A DNA stretch of 64,000 nucleotides from Taiwanofungus camphoratus (GCA_003999685.1 CP021220.1:496001-560000); one strand, 5' to 3'. Positions 28,501-41,318 are shown, counted from the first letter of the stretch. The notes: a model not told the origin generated them from the letters alone. Made by a program: numbers and translations.

Positions 28501-31025
28501 CTGGTCTTAAGGTGGGAACTTGCAATGTTCATAAAACACACACTTTGCGAGCGATTACGGAGGAGGATCACTGACGAAAACGAAGCATGCCGGAAGGCAT
28601 GGGCGCTGCAACCCTGTCTGTCCTTCGCGGCGTTCGACCGGTGCAATAGGCAAGATTGTCCTCAAATGCATCAGCATGCATTATCATATGACGCAGATTT
28701 CTACACCACTCGGGTCCGAGTTTACCTTCAACAGATACTCATTTACCACACATTATATGCTTTTGAGCACCCATCGGAACAAGGAAGGCAACGACGGTAT
28801 GTCAGTCGTGAATCAATGGCTTCGTTACTCAAATGTGATAGCAGGTACTGGCTTCGTCGATTTTACGATGCATTATATCCTCCTTTCTATAAGATGGGTG
28901 CCTTGCATAATCTCAAAGAAGCTATGATACCGGAGCTCGGACAAGGCTTGCAGATTGTCAGAGGTTGGGCTTTAGACATCCTCTCCTATTTGGAGCCATA
29001 TGGGGGTGGAGGATTGAAATCCACGTTTCTGACCTCCCTAATGAGATTTGCTTCGCTTAGTTTCACTTTCGACATGAAACGTGCCCAATATGATATCCCT
29101 CGCATGCGCTGCGTTGGGACATATAAGCCGGTGCCGCTACTACGTGGAAAAGACATGGATCAGTATGTGGTCCATGATATGCTCCAATTCATGGAAGATA
29201 GTCATCCGACATCTTTGTTGAGGGGAATTCTGTTTTCTTCGTAAGCGTCAACCATCATACGTCTCCACCATATCATGCGTTGACAACTGTCTAGTCATAT
29301 ACTTGAGCACAGAATACCTGTGGACGTTGGTGTGCTTTGCGACTTTCTGGATCACATTTGCGGCTTATGGGTCGTGTGTGGGAAGTTCCAACGGACCTCT
29401 ACGCTTCACGACGTCACACTTCCTCGTAGCTGGCTCACGCGGCTCGCTGGAAGTTGGAACAAAATAGGTAGCAAGGATGTCAAACCGCTAAATTATCTCA
29501 ATCCGATGGAGGATTTATTGGAACAAATGTACACAGGTGTCCGCGCAGGCAAGTGAACAATGGACATGTTACCTTGAACAGTGACTTATTCGCTGGGATA
29601 GAACATCTCCTCTTCGAGAGTAGAGACCTTTCTACCATTGGCTTCCAAATAAGGAGTATTTTCATAGCACGAATGTGAGGCGATCTCGTATCTGTTCTAT
29701 CGGTAGCTAATATATCCGCAGTTGCAAGAACCTGTTCCTACGTGAGTTCTACCAAACCTGAACTCATAAACCTTTTCTAACTTAATGTTAGTGGGATATA
29801 ATTGCCGTTATCTGCAAAGACCTGTCTTCCAAATTTTGACTTCGCTGCGCAAACCCGGTCGAAAGCTTAACGAACTCTATGACTAGTATGTACCTCTCTC
29901 TCCATTGAATTTCAATATCTGACACGCCACTAGCTACGCCACTGCGCACAGCTGGGAAAGCCTCGCGAGGGCTGCGCGCCGATATTCCACTATGGGCTCT
30001 TCATTGGATGAGATGATTCAACTTCATGAAGCGAGCAGGACATCACCTCATCTGGCCACGTTTCCGAATGTCCGACGCATCGTTTACAATACGATCGACG
30101 AGATCCCAACCTTGTTGACCTCTGAAGCTCTCTCTCTCCCAAAAAATACGTTGAGAGGTGATGCAGCCCCTTTTGTTCCTGCTCGTCAGACAGATGCAGC
30201 TGCGCATCAGACCAGTGAAATGCTTGCAGACGTAGCCGAAGTACTAACCGAAGAACCGGCGCAGCCTCTCGACGGGATCCCTGAAGACGTACAAGGCGAT
30301 GATGATATCGAGCACTCTGACGCGGAAGACATAGTCATTGATCAGACCAACGTTGCACCTGTCATGCCATCAGAGCAGGAAATTAAGGCTGGATGCGTCA
30401 TCCTCAATGCATATCGCAAGTATGTTCTCCGACACAGTAACAATAGAAGCGACGGAATTACTGCCTTGAACGCAATGAGGCATCGTGTTGCTGCTACGTT
30501 CCTGACAGCATCGCAGACCATGGACTGGTCAAGCAGATATTATCGGATGCTCTTCCTGGGGCCCATCGCCCATTTGTACGTTTGCGTTGAATGTATCTAC
30601 GACCATGTGCAGGCCTCCAAAGCTCGGGCCAAGAAACGGCTGACACAAGTTGTGCATAAAGAACTAGAAGATGTCAACCAGGAGCTGACCCATCTAGCGT
30701 ATGTTCTCATTCTCTAGGATTATTTCTCAGACTTATGACTCCCTTACGGCCCACGACTTGCAGAGGGTTGAATAAGGAATCAAACCGGCTTAAGAAAGTA
30801 CTAGAGCCATGCTCTGATCTACACGTACGCCAAGACTTAGAAGAACTTAAGGCTCGTGTCGCGGAGGTCGAACAGCTCATGCGTAAGCTCCCATCGGATG
30901 TCGCATGGCGAAGAGATCTCGAATTGGCAATCAAGGGGATTGTCAGGAGTAAACAGCATCCGGCAAAGAAACTCAAGCCTGAGCTTAATGTGGAGGGTGA
31001 CTTGGTCGATTTCTATGACTACTGA
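22521..31025 (+). CDS. TRANK1-like UvrD/Rep superfamily 1 helicase with TPR-like repeats
   Basis: I could assemble 34 exons in phase to about 2,229 residues. Exon ends include 22731, 23230, 23602, 23770, 23862, 23927, 24080, 24283, 24356, 24441, 24511, 24610, 24730, 25113, 25396, 25477, 25712, 25826, 25922, 26101, 26401, 26484, 26599, 26691, 26892, 27035, 28072, 29240, 29548,29674, 29741, 29885 and 30698. The helicase core spans residues ~500-1045: Walker A GRSGTGKTTT (~512-521, split by an intron after GRSGTG), Walker B IDEAQD (~797), GDTAQTIS (motif III), NYRSH (IV), TLYESKGLEFNDV (V) and YVAITRARK (VI, ~1020). From ~1045 helical TPR-like repeats follow (AMHCYERA, AAEAYLHAAEFTL). Similar proteins (TRANK1-like) occur in animals and, often in expanded numbers, in basidiomycetes; their role is unknown. 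The exon ending at 29548 is followed by a GC donor. Exons of 13, 13 and 17 nt occur. Confidence 0.85.
29549..29601 (+). other. GC-AG intron in the TRANK1-like gene
   Basis: Donor CAG|GCAAGT, acceptor GGGATAG. The nearby GT donor (GTGAAC) leads to a stop within eight codons, whereas the GC join keeps the frame into EHLLFESRDLS. Confidence 0.75.
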
Positions 31026-31528
31026 TCAACCCAGGATTTAACAGGTCTCAACCGAGTTTTTGTCATATCGTAATTTGTGCACTTGTTCTTGCTCTATGAA
31101 AGTCACCCTTGTATTCGACTTCGAGGTCCTAGTTAAATTGCTGGCACCTGTGTCTGCGTTTTGTATATCGTGTTCTAAGCGTGTTCTATCCTTCCGTCGT
31201 ACAATTCGGCTTCTAATGAGTGGTTCCAATTCATGCTGTGTCGCTTCACCTTCTTGATGCGTAGGCTCTACGAATGTAATGTCCCGGCTGGGCGTTCCAT
31301 ATTAAACAATCGTCGGAGACCAATCTCGCATCGGGGCAACCATAGAAGTCAAACATAACAAATACATTTCGACTACTATCACATCTCAATCGAGAAGCGG
31401 CATGCAACTTGTGATACTCGTAATGCTTGCCTACAACAGGGTAGTGGTACACACCGTAGTTCGTGAAAATCAATACAACAGATCCAAGTGACTCTGCAAG
31501 TGCCAACTCCCTCCGTAGATATATGCCC
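31026..31528. other. Convergent intergenic region, helicase and SDO1
   Basis: About 500 bases between two stop codons, presumed 3' UTRs. No repeat, RNA gene or conserved frame recognised. Confidence 0.45.
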
Positions 31529-32603
31529 TCATATGGTTGTCGGACCGCTGCTAGCTGTGGCCGTGAAACTGAGAGTCTCCAGCCGCCCTCGCCCTGCGCA
31601 CATCTTCTGAAGCAGTTCATTGAGCACGCGGAACTGGCCTGGGTCAATCAGGAGGACCTATAACACCGTTCAGAGCATATGAACGGCCGCGGGTGGTAAC
31701 AATGGTACGCACGGTTTCCCACTCCTCCGCACCCTTGTCGTCCCGCTCGACGCTCTCTGCACATTCGAGTACCTGTGATCGCAGACGGTCTGCGTCCGCC
31801 ACAGGTATCTTCACAAGGACACGCATGCGCGCGCGCTGGATGGGCAACTTGGATTCCGTCTGCAAGAGCTTGATGCATTCGGATACCTGAACAGTTTGCG
31901 GGGTACTTTTCATCTCCAGGTCGCCAATCATGAAAGAGACGTGAGACCGTACCTGACTCTTCGCGTTCTTTCCCGGACGGACGCTGAAACCGGCCTCTGC
32001 TATGGCCTTCTCGATGACGCCCACAGGATACCGTCGCTGGGTGGTCGGGTCTACGCATTTCTCGGCGACGAGTGTGGCGATCTCCCGCCGGATCGATGTG
32101 AGGTCATGCTCTCGCTCCTTCTCGCCAACTTGCAGCTCGCCCTTTTTCAGAATCTGAAAGTGAGACAGGACGGGTTGAGTCCATAGCGGGGCCAATCGAG
32201 GGAGAACAGGCATGCCTCCTTCACGATGGGGTCCTGGTCAGTAGTGCCGAATGCTTTCTGCAGATCTTGCGCTTTGGCAAGCTCTCCCTTGGAGACGTTG
32301 ATGTATACATTGGCAATCTGAAGGACATCATCGAGGTTGGTCTCGACACCACTGCGCCATTCTTGCACCTTGTTCTTGTAACAGGCAATCTGCCCATTTG
32401 GCAAAGTAATCGCTGACCTTGAGGAGCTGGTAGTCATCCAATGAGCAATACACACCTCAAAGCGTTTTCCACCTTTCTTCAGGCGCACGATAGATACGTT
32501 CGTGAGCCTATGAAGAAAAGCTCTTGTAAGGATGCGGGAGACGCAGAGAGTGAAGTGAATAAGTATCACACTTAATCTGACCCGATGGTTGATTGATTGG
32601 CAT
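31529..32603 (-). CDS. SDO1: Ribosome maturation protein SBDS/Sdo1
   Basis: Six exons (32603-32572, 32507-32456, 32389-32216, 32153-31953, 31886-31713, 31657-31529) join in phase to 253 residues, the normal SBDS length. N-terminal FYSH domain: [20 protein letters not shown] and [10 protein letters not shown]. Central helical domain: [15 protein letters not shown] through [20 protein letters not shown]-terminal domain: [15 protein letters not shown] and CAGRGRLE. With the GTPase Efl1 it removes Tif6/eIF6 from nascent 60S subunits in the cytoplasm. The third intron appears to start with GC (GAG|GCATGC at 32215), because only this join gives IVKEILKKGEL, which matches the family; a GT donor 9 bases upstream would drop three conserved residues. 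It is divergent from the BAR-SH3 gene. Confidence 0.94.
32154..32215 (-). other. Candidate GC-AG intron in SDO1
   Basis: Donor GAG|GCATGC, acceptor CTTTCAG. Gives IVKEILKKGEL, matching SBDS. An in-frame GT donor nine bases upstream is the alternative, so this one is the least certain of the five. Confidence 0.55.
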
Positions 32604-32949
32604 CTTCGGAGGGCAACCAGATAAGAGAATGAGAAAATGTTCTTAGAAAGGTTTGCTGTTTGAAGTCCAACCAAATAAGATGAATGTCACGTCGTGAATT
32701 CAAGCCGGTATGAGCTTATGAGGATTGCCCGCTTTGGGTAAGTGGAATGATGTAAGCGCTCCTTCCTGGGGCCTGGCAAGGCCGATTGACCCTGTCCCTG
32801 GCCGCGGCTGTGTAGTGCCCGCCGAAGTGTACGCCGACAGGCTCCTATCTCTTCATCTTCCCTATCCCCTCCTCTTTGACAGCGATAGCAGCTACCAGGT
32901 TGTTGCACTCAGTGTCTCGTTACAAGGGTCACCACGACAATAGTTCGAG
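32604..32949. promoter_or_regulatory. Divergent promoter region of SDO1 and the BAR-SH3 gene
   Basis: 346 bases between two start codons on opposite strands. No TATA box recognised. Both promoters and 5' UTRs must be here. Confidence 0.45.
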
Positions 32950-34902
32950 ATGAAGGGGATAACCAAGGCTTTTGCGCGGTGAGCCTCACTGATTATTTGT
33001 CCATCTCTGAAATGCTGATAAGGGATGCATCAACGGTAGAACACCGCACATGCTGACCACGAAGGTCGGTATGTCCAAGAGTGCGTCCTTTCAAGTGATC
33101 AACCTCGCGGCCCAGTTATGCTGATCCCACACTCCACTTGCGCAACTCACCACTATCACAATTCTTCCTGAACGACAGAGTCATCTGACCCCGAGTTTGA
33201 GGACTATGCCCGTCGATTTGCCTCCATTGAGACCGCCACAGATAAATTACTCAAAGATACCAAGGCGTACACCGAAGCAGTGTCTAATCTATTCACACAC
33301 GGTGCCGGTTATGCGCAGCACTTCGTCACTCTATTCCACCCTGTTGCTGGCGAGGATGACCTCACGAGGAAACATCCTGAATCAGAACATACTATCCGTA
33401 ACGTCGATGACTATGAGACAGCAATGGAGGAATTAAAGACTGCTATTGTGCCCGAGTTGGAATTGATCGAGAGCAGGGTCGTTGATCCTATCAAGGAGTT
33501 GCAAGGAGTTCTCAAGACAATCAGGAAGAGCATCACGAAGCGTGAACACAAGGTGCGGCTAATTATCATGATCGCGAACATTCGTACGGACGTGGGGTCT
33601 GACATCACTGCAATGTTGGCGCTTGTCACGTAGCTTGTAGATTACGATCGGTACAACAACTCTTTGACAAAGCTCCGGGATAAGAAAGAGAAAACTCTAA
33701 GTGACGAGAAGCATATCTTTAAGGTGCGTTGGACTTACCTTATCAGCAAGCGAATCTCTAACCGACGTACCTCACATTGATTGCACTGTTGTCCCAACCT
33801 GACGGCTTCTGTTACCCTCCTGATTCCTGAAATGCTCCACGTAGCTCGAACAAGACTTTGACGTTGCCTCCAATGAATACGATCAGATCAATTCAACCAT
33901 GAAGACCGAACTTCCACGCTTTCTCGTTCAGGCAACACAATTCCTTGATCCGTTGTTTCATTCATTTTTCTACATGCAGTACGTATTTCGGGTCTTCATT
34001 ACTTCCCATGAACCTGTATCACCTCAATTTTGCTACGTTCCACTCCCCCTCCTTATCTCTTTTATCGCAGCCACTTCGCATTATTATTGCTACCACCATA
34101 AATTCCTGCTGACCTCCGACTGTAAATCAACTCAGGCTCAATGTTTTCTATCTACTTCTGGAGAAGTTGAATGGATTCGCAGAGTCTGGCAAGTACGACG
34201 TGTCCGTCACCGGAAACCAGATTGCCAAAGAATACGAGGAAAAACGTAGTGATGCCTGGCAGCGGCTCGAGTCGCTCAACGTCACGCAACGCATCCTCTC
34301 CACGTGTAGGCTTCTGTTGATTATGTCTAACATTCTTGGATACTGACTGGGTGCGCAAACATATGTTAACCTTTGTGTGAACTTGAATACACTCAACTCA
34401 GCGAAACTCGTGCAAGCTCACCGCGCCACGTCTGGCTCTGGCCCTCCGTCCTCTCTTGGACGGTCTCCCACATCGTCGACGACCGCTTCAGCAGCTTCCT
34501 CTCGCTTGCCACCGCCCTTCCGCTCCCCGTCCTCCTCCTTTGCTACACTCCCGAATGTTCCACCTCCACCGCCTTACTCGCCCTCTCCATCAAGTGCAAT
34601 GGCAGCGAAGAAGGCACCACCCCCGCCTCCACCGATCAAGCCCAAGCCCAAGCCGGCCGCGTCGTACGTTGTGGCACTGTATGACTTCGCGGCACAAGCG
34701 GATGGCGACCTCGACTTCCACGCTGGAGACAGAATCGAGGTCGTCGAGCGAACGGAGAGTGCGGAAGACTGGTGGACCGGCCGAATCGGCGATAGGCAAG
34801 GCGTATTCCCTGGTGTGTTTTGCCTGTTGGGCATCTTACCATAGCGGAACGTTAGATGCTTATATACTCTCTCCTGCAGGAAACTATGTACAAGAGGCTT
34901 AG
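32950..34902 (+). CDS. RVS167: BAR-SH3 amphiphysin-like protein (Rvs167/Hob1)
   Basis: Eight exons (32950-32978, 33040-33080, 33179-33552, 33634-33723, 33845-33978, 34136-34305, 34402-34812, 34880-34902) join in phase to 423 residues. Residues ~1-245 are an N-BAR domain: MKGITKAFARTPHMLTTKVG amphipathic start, SSDPEFEDYARRF, DYDRYNNSLTKL and ESLNVTQRIL. A Pro/Ser-rich linker with a PPPPP run (about 250-355) leads to a C-terminal SH3 domain: ALYDFAAQADGDLDF, EDWWTGRIGDRQGVFPGNYV. The SH3 ends the protein. Rvs167/Hob1 bends membrane at endocytic sites and links them to actin through SH3 partners; usually it pairs with the BAR-only Rvs161. Length and order fit the family. Confidence 0.94.
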
Positions 34903-35349
34903 GGCATGATGGTGAATAAGGTCTACACCGTTCCACACGGGAGACAGAAGGACTATAGCACGAATAATTGGGATGGAAGAATCTTTAGCGAACCCGGACC
35001 AGTCGCTTCAAGCGTACTGTTTGATGGTCGTACAGTCCTCCACTTAACGCGTCATTTTCTCAGGTACGACCTTGTATGTCTCCTCCAGAAATGTTATTTG
35101 GTTTGATCTACACCACTGTCCGAATGTTCGGTTTGCTGTATCACCTCTGTTGTGTCAGATTATGAGATTAACTACAGGCATCAAAAAGAATGCAACTCCT
35201 TTTCCATGACGTGGACGCACGGGAAAATAAGAAGCGATCCTGCTACTAGACTAGTGTGGTGGATGTGCGCTGAGCTCCTAGCCAGGAACTAATACGGACA
35301 TGCCTCTTACCTACCAGTAACTACTCCTGGATACGGGGAGTACTTCGTT
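34903..35349. other. Convergent intergenic region, BAR-SH3 and EF-hand/ZZ genes
   Basis: About 450 bases between stop codons on opposite strands, presumed 3' UTRs. Nothing else recognised. Confidence 0.45.
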
Positions 35350-38300
35350 TCATGCCAACTGTTTTACCCCGTTTGGCTGTGGTTGCCCGTCCAATTTGGA
35401 TAGGATGGCCTCGAGACCACGTTCTATCTGAGAGAGCCTCTTATCTACCATGATGACTTTCTCCTCGAGTATGCTGAGTCGCTGATCCATCGATCTTGGT
35501 TGGTCATCGCGAACATCGAAAACACGTTTTTTGCATCTCACGAGAGGATGCGTATAGACGTGTGGACTTTCTTTCTCGAGCTCCTCCCAAGGTGGACGTC
35601 CTTGGGTACTGCATGTGTGGCACATGAAATTGTCGTCTAGCATTAAAATATCATACAGCTCGTAAGTAAGACGCATGTCCGGGCAGTTCAGACATAAGTT
35701 ACTCACTAGGGCCTTTACCGTAGTACCACGTGGGTTGAGTATAAGGATGTCTGCAGATGGTGCAAGCTAGTAGAAACTTGGAATCACAATCGTCACAGAT
35801 ATAATGCTCTGTGTCAAAATCACATTCAAACATGTGAACATGTACATTTGTGAAATCACGAACCTTCACATTCCATGCAAAACCAAAACTCTTTGTCATT
35901 CAAGACAGTCTCGCAGACATTGCACATGATATTTAGACCGCCCATATCTTCTCTTTGAGTATCCTCAACGGGTCTGTTCTCTGCTACTCCTGTTCCTTCT
36001 GCTGAAGTTGACTTAGTCTCGTCCAGATGATTTTCCGGGAGCACTTCCAAATCCAACGGTCTAGAGCAGTTGCTTGAGTCATCCACTTCATGAGCATGTG
36101 ACTGGAGTGCCTCTGGTCCACCAAGTTGTCCTTCCAGGGAAGATGAGCCATCCTCTTGAGAATAAGGAATCGTTCTCAATGTCTTGGCTTCTCCCGTCCC
36201 AATGAATGAAGTTGGCTGCAAGCTTTCAAGCCGCACGTTGTCCAGTTGTAGACGTCCAGGACTACCCTGTCGCTCATCGGATAAATTGCTTGCGTCATGA
36301 GATGGCTCGATTATCGTGCGGCAGCGCTCCAAAGTCCATTTTGCTCGTGTAGTGAGCTGTGGGATGTCCTTACGGTGCAAGACCGTTCGTACTTTCATGA
36401 GGTCGTGCGTGGGCAGATGTAAATGCGATTTTTCTCCATACGCCTTTGTGACGGTAACTGCCTGTGCAACACAGCGTTCGTCGTCACAAAAGGTTGTCGG
36501 TCTCCAGAATTGCGCTTGAGGCGTTGGGCAGTCCAAGCAAATAATTCTACCACCACCAATAGATCCGCCGCAGTAATCGCACAAGTATTCACTGGGAATA
36601 TACCAATCAGCAAATTTCACGTTTGCATCTCACAAACGACCCACTGGTGACGAGGAATGATCCTCAGCTGATAGTCTCGGATGCTTCGATAGAAGCTGGC
36701 GTCTTCCGCACTGAAAGATTGCCTGAGTCGAAGGTATTCGGTCGTTTCCTCCGAGTTGAGAGTACGACCATAAGTCCAATTCCTGATGTTAAGTGCGATA
36801 AAGCGCCTCCTGTTGTCTCGCCGTTCACGGAAAAAAGACCATGACCAAAGGCTTCTCCGGACCTGATATAATACTGCGGATATTGCGAACCTCCACAAAG
36901 CGCGGGCCATGTTGTTGTCGAACGCGCTGGGAGACGGACGAGAGCACATTACCTCCCAAGGAATCTTTCTCAATATAAGTTTGCTATAATGATAATCAGT
37001 ATCCTCATCCCGGCCCCAGGTTCCTATTATCGAGCTCGCTTCATCCAGGCATCCAGAGAAGTATTCAGTCTGATTGTCGGAGATGTATGTAAACGTTACT
37101 TTGACGGTGCCTTCTTCGGTCGGAATGCATCGTCCTGATACTGTATAAAGATAGCCGTCGAAGTCTTTCCCAGAGGCCTCGAAGTCCACATCATCCCGCG
37201 TGGAGACACGAAAATGGAAGGAGCACATCGGTGCGAGTGGGTACTCGTCATCGGTGAACAAGAAGCCGTTCCAAGTACCAAGCCTAATGCATGCAGCGGG
37301 GACCATGAACACCTCTCCGTAATGCTCTGAATCGTGACAAAAAGCTCACAATGCTTGCACCTGTATAGTGGTCTCGAGACCGGCAGCAGCCACGGAATCA
37401 AATTGATCTTCATACACGGAGCAGTCGAAGGGATAATCTAGCTCTAATGGGTATTTGAGAATGACTTCTGGATCCGACGCTGGTCCGGGATCGTCAAGAG
37501 TATACCAGTAGTCATTCCAGTCAGGGCGTTTGGTATCATCCGCCGACCATAACTCCGAAGAATCATGCCAATAACGAAACTTCATAACATTGACCGAAAG
37601 TCAGACACTGTCTCACAACTTATGAGACAGAGTAGCCATGACACTCACAAGTCGAGCAGCGATTGTACTGAACTGTTGATCGAGGTCCAGCTTTTGCTGA
37701 CTGTACAACTCTGAGCAAGCAATTTTAGAAATAGGAGATGTCCTGTAGCCTGATTCGCACCTTTCAACTCGTCATATCGAATGCCCACTGCATCCTGCGC
37801 ACATGACAAGCTATCTGCTGAGTCTACTAACTCAGACTCGTTCAGCACCTTGCTTTGCGCAATCAGGAACTTCTCCAGATCGTGCTTGACCAGCAGATAG
37901 AGCAATACAAGAATAGACTGAAAGACGTGTGTGAGTTGTCATAACTCTTCTTGTAATGCGTACCGACCTTTTCGATCCTACCTGATCCTACCATAAGGTA
38001 TAAAGTATCTACAGCGTCAATGCGGTAGTGGACAGCCTCCAAATTCTTCTGTATTCGTTCTTCTTCAATGTCAACATACTCTTGGAAGCGGCCCTGAAGA
38101 TAGGAATAATCACGGTCCAACGACATCGTCAGTGTCACGGCGATAGGCCACACCGTAGTCAGATAACGATCTGCACAGTAGCGATTCTCTGGAAGCAGCT
38201 GTGATAGCATGTCCAGCATTTGCTGAAGGATACCTTGGATTTTGTCGCGGTACTCCGTCGCGGTGACTCGCCAGCCTACAAAATGATGAATGTTAGCACG

Positions 38301-40410
38301 CTACGCAGAAGAGGAAGTGATCAGATCCTGACCTATTGCCCAATATGCCAACCAACGAGGGAAACTGAATGCGGTCAGCCTCGACATGCCTGCATACACA
38401 GTGGCTCACCTCCAGTTTAGCTCTGGTGGACATAGTTCAATGAACTGATTAACCTCCGTTATACTAATGTAACCTGAAGCATCGTCGTCAAAAGCCTCCA
38501 TCATGGGCTGAATCCGAGTCCAACTGCCTCCAAGATAGTCTAAGGCCCAGGTATCTCCTGTATCTGCATTGTCTTGGTCATCATGTTGGGCTTTCTTCTT
38601 CGCATCCATCGCCTTCTCTCGAAAATGATCACGCAACGTCAGAACAAATAACCGCGTCTTGACGTTACCTCGCCAATTCTGAAATGAAGAGGTGAGGTAC
38701 CAGAAGACAAAACCCTTCCCGATGACTGACCATATTGTGCCATAGTTCACGCAACTCCTACGAGCCGAAAAGACGTCATTCACGTCATCAAATAGCTACA
38801 ATCTACAACACTTACAGCATCCTTGATTTTGTCATGAGGACCCTGACTGACAAAACCAGTTACTGCACCAATGACCCGGTCACCTTCTTCCCGAGCGACT
38901 TTCTCTATCTGCTTCTTTTGCAGCTCAAACTTGGCCTCGAAGTTTTTTAGGTTCCGTTTCATAGCGTTTTCCAGATCCTCACCAAGCTCGGTTTTGAGAT
39001 CGTCCAGAGCTGATGCGGATACCTTCGCGCCACTTGGGCCATCCACGCGCCGTCGGTCAGGATCTGAGGCGGTCAACTCCTTCAACACTGTATCGTTGTT
39101 GAGTACTAATTTTATGCCGCCCATCTCTTCCACCTTGCTGGCAAGCTGCTTCTCGTCCGAAGTCATAAACTTGGCAAACATCTTCATGATGATATCCATC
39201 CTAGACAAGGCTTTCGTCAGATCAATTATACCAAACCCAAGAGACATGATCACGGACTTGTCATCAAGGGCAGCCAGTTTTACCTTCATTTCATCGGAGT
39301 GGACTTTCAGTTCGTCGACGGTCCTCGCGTTATGGCATGCAAGGGCGAACTCGAACTCTGCCCGTCGCTTCGTAAAGAGTCTGATGAACGATCTTAACTT
39401 CTCCTCCCAGTCTAATCCTCTAAGGACTTTCACGAGCAACTTCTTTCTGGAATAAATGTCACAGGTGTTTGCACAGTCTTTGATGTCTTCTGCTGTCTGC
39501 TGCGACAGGCCCTGCAGTCTCGCTTCGATTGTCCGACCATCCAGTCCAATATCATTGGGATCTTTCACACCTCGGAGTCTGAAATGAGGTGCCTTAGTCA
39601 GAGTGAGTACTTAGCTGGAGTGCGGAGACGTACTGTACAAGTACAGTAATCATATCTTTCATCTCGACGTACAGCGAGATAATCCGCTTGTCATTCTCTC
39701 GACGCGTCAATTCGAGCGTGTAGACGGCCTTGAATGCAAGTACAGCGACTACAAGAGGATGTGAGCTGCAGTTACCCCATACACAGTACTACATTGGTCA
39801 ATACCTGAAACAAAAGGGTGGATCTTTGCAACGTCGTCCAGCGCTTTCATAAGCCAAGGGATGTCTTCCATGTAGTGTTGAACGCCCCGCTCAATCGTCT
39901 GTCTAGTCTGGGCAGTGTCCAGCGTTGTCAGAGCAGGCTTCATCGTGTCGACAATCATCTGCAGGCTCGGATCCACAGCAGGAATCGCGTCCTCTGTGCA
40001 TAATCATGTAGGCGGATTATTGCTGCAGATAAAATCCATCGCGTACCAGCTGCATCGAGAAGCTTATCCGTTCTGGAGGGCTGAACACCGGTGGCGACTG
40101 CGATTCCAGCGGCAGTGATGTTCCCTCGCGTTCTTGCACTACCTAATGTATATGGCTGAGGTACCGGCGTCTGGAGACTCATAGTGGTTACACCTTCATG
40201 AGCATGGCCATCAGTTCCGTTCGCGACGCCATTCTGCATGCCAGCAGGTTGCGAGCGAGAGGCCCCGTCTTGAGGTACAGCGGATAGAGAAACACCATTC
40301 CTGTGAAGTTTTGCAGCCTTCTTGTCTTTCCGAGGTTTCGAGCCCGTGGAATCGCTGTTCGACCGAAATATGTTTGCAAGGGAGAACTTACTGCCATCGA
40401 TCGAGGGCAT
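35350..40410 (-). CDS. Large EF-hand and ZZ-type zinc-finger protein, agaricomycete family
   Basis: Fifteen exons (40410-40047, 39993-39805, 39748-39634, 39578-38816, 38757-38731, 38678-38410, 38364-38333, 38275-37968, 37917-37761, 37710-37649, 37579-37361, 37312-36645, 36591-35864, 35808-35719, 35636-35350; a few ends may be off by one) join in phase to about 1,425 residues. After a disordered start, residues ~150-480 are mostly helical, with long charged helices. One EF-hand calcium loop, FDDDASGYISITE, lies near 547. A helical region and a beta-rich domain (LGTWNGF ... IIGTWGRD) follow. A first ZZ-like zinc finger (CDYC...CLDC...FCDDERC...HLPTHDLMKVR) and a second Cys pair cluster (CNVC...CMEC...CDDC...CTIC, then FMCHTC) come next. 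The C-terminus is a short coiled coil. Proteins of this layout are common and unnamed in mushroom-forming fungi. The helical N-terminus recalls that of fungal NLR-like proteins, but this is only an impression. Function unknown. One exon is 27 nt. Confidence 0.85.
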
Positions 40411-41318
40411 GGCGCAGACGATCTACAAAGTATGACGGATGTCTATCCATCAGACCTGAATATTTAAAGTAAATCCCAGCGCCGCCAGCGCCAGACTACC
40501 CGCAAGCGTGATCTAGGCGTGAAACTCAGTCGGCATAACGCAAGGAATCCAAACAGTACACGGAAGTCACATTGATCAAACTGCTCGGTCGAGAGATGAT
40601 GCATTGGAAACAACGGAAAGGCTCAATATGTCAGAGTCCTGTCAGAGACAGGCGCAAACTCGTAAATCCCAACCAGCTCGTCCAGGAATTGTGAGGGTAA
40701 GCTGTTGCCATGCCCAAAATGGAAGTTCTGGGTAGTGTCGATCAGCACGTGGCAAGGCAGTGAGGGTCAACCGTCAATGCGTCGCAGCAGTGAAGACCTG
40801 AGGTTCCAGCCGTTGCTGAAACATAGGAACTTGATACTATATATCTTGCACTTGTAGCGCCCTTACTCATCTATCGACCGACATTCTACTGTCGTTCTTG
40901 CGAGTTAGACCTGTCTCACGTTATTACATGTCAGCGCAAGCTTCGTGTCCAGATTGAAATCCTTTCAATTTCGTTCGAAACCAGCTAGCAGATGTCGTGG
41001 AAGGTCAAACCAGAGACTGACCCATCGATTAATAATGGGGGCTTATTTCAAACCTCAGCGCTCAGCTCTGGCAATCATGATGACTTTCGGTAAGTCCGGT
41101 TACAATCTGTGGAACAAAAATCAAATATGTGCACCTTGATTTACTTGCAAGCTAGCCTCGTGAAAGATGAGATGAGTGGGCATCTATTAGTAGAAACTAA
41201 GATGTGCGTTGGGACACGGGATATGGATACACAGTCTAATGAAAAGTGTCGATATAAATGAATGCAAAGGGTCCTCCTCCGAAGGCTCAGAGATGCGGTA
41301 CCGAGAAAACTCAGACCA
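40411..41318. other. Intergenic region, ISA1 to EF-hand/ZZ gene
   Basis: About 900 bases between two minus-strand genes, holding the EF-hand/ZZ promoter and the ISA1 3' UTR. No conserved frame, RNA gene or repeat recognised. Confidence 0.4.
40459..40470 (-). promoter_or_regulatory. TATA-like box of the EF-hand/ZZ gene
   Basis: On the minus strand TTTAAATA lies about 55 bases upstream of the ATG at 40410, a plausible TATA element. Position-based inference. Confidence 0.3.
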
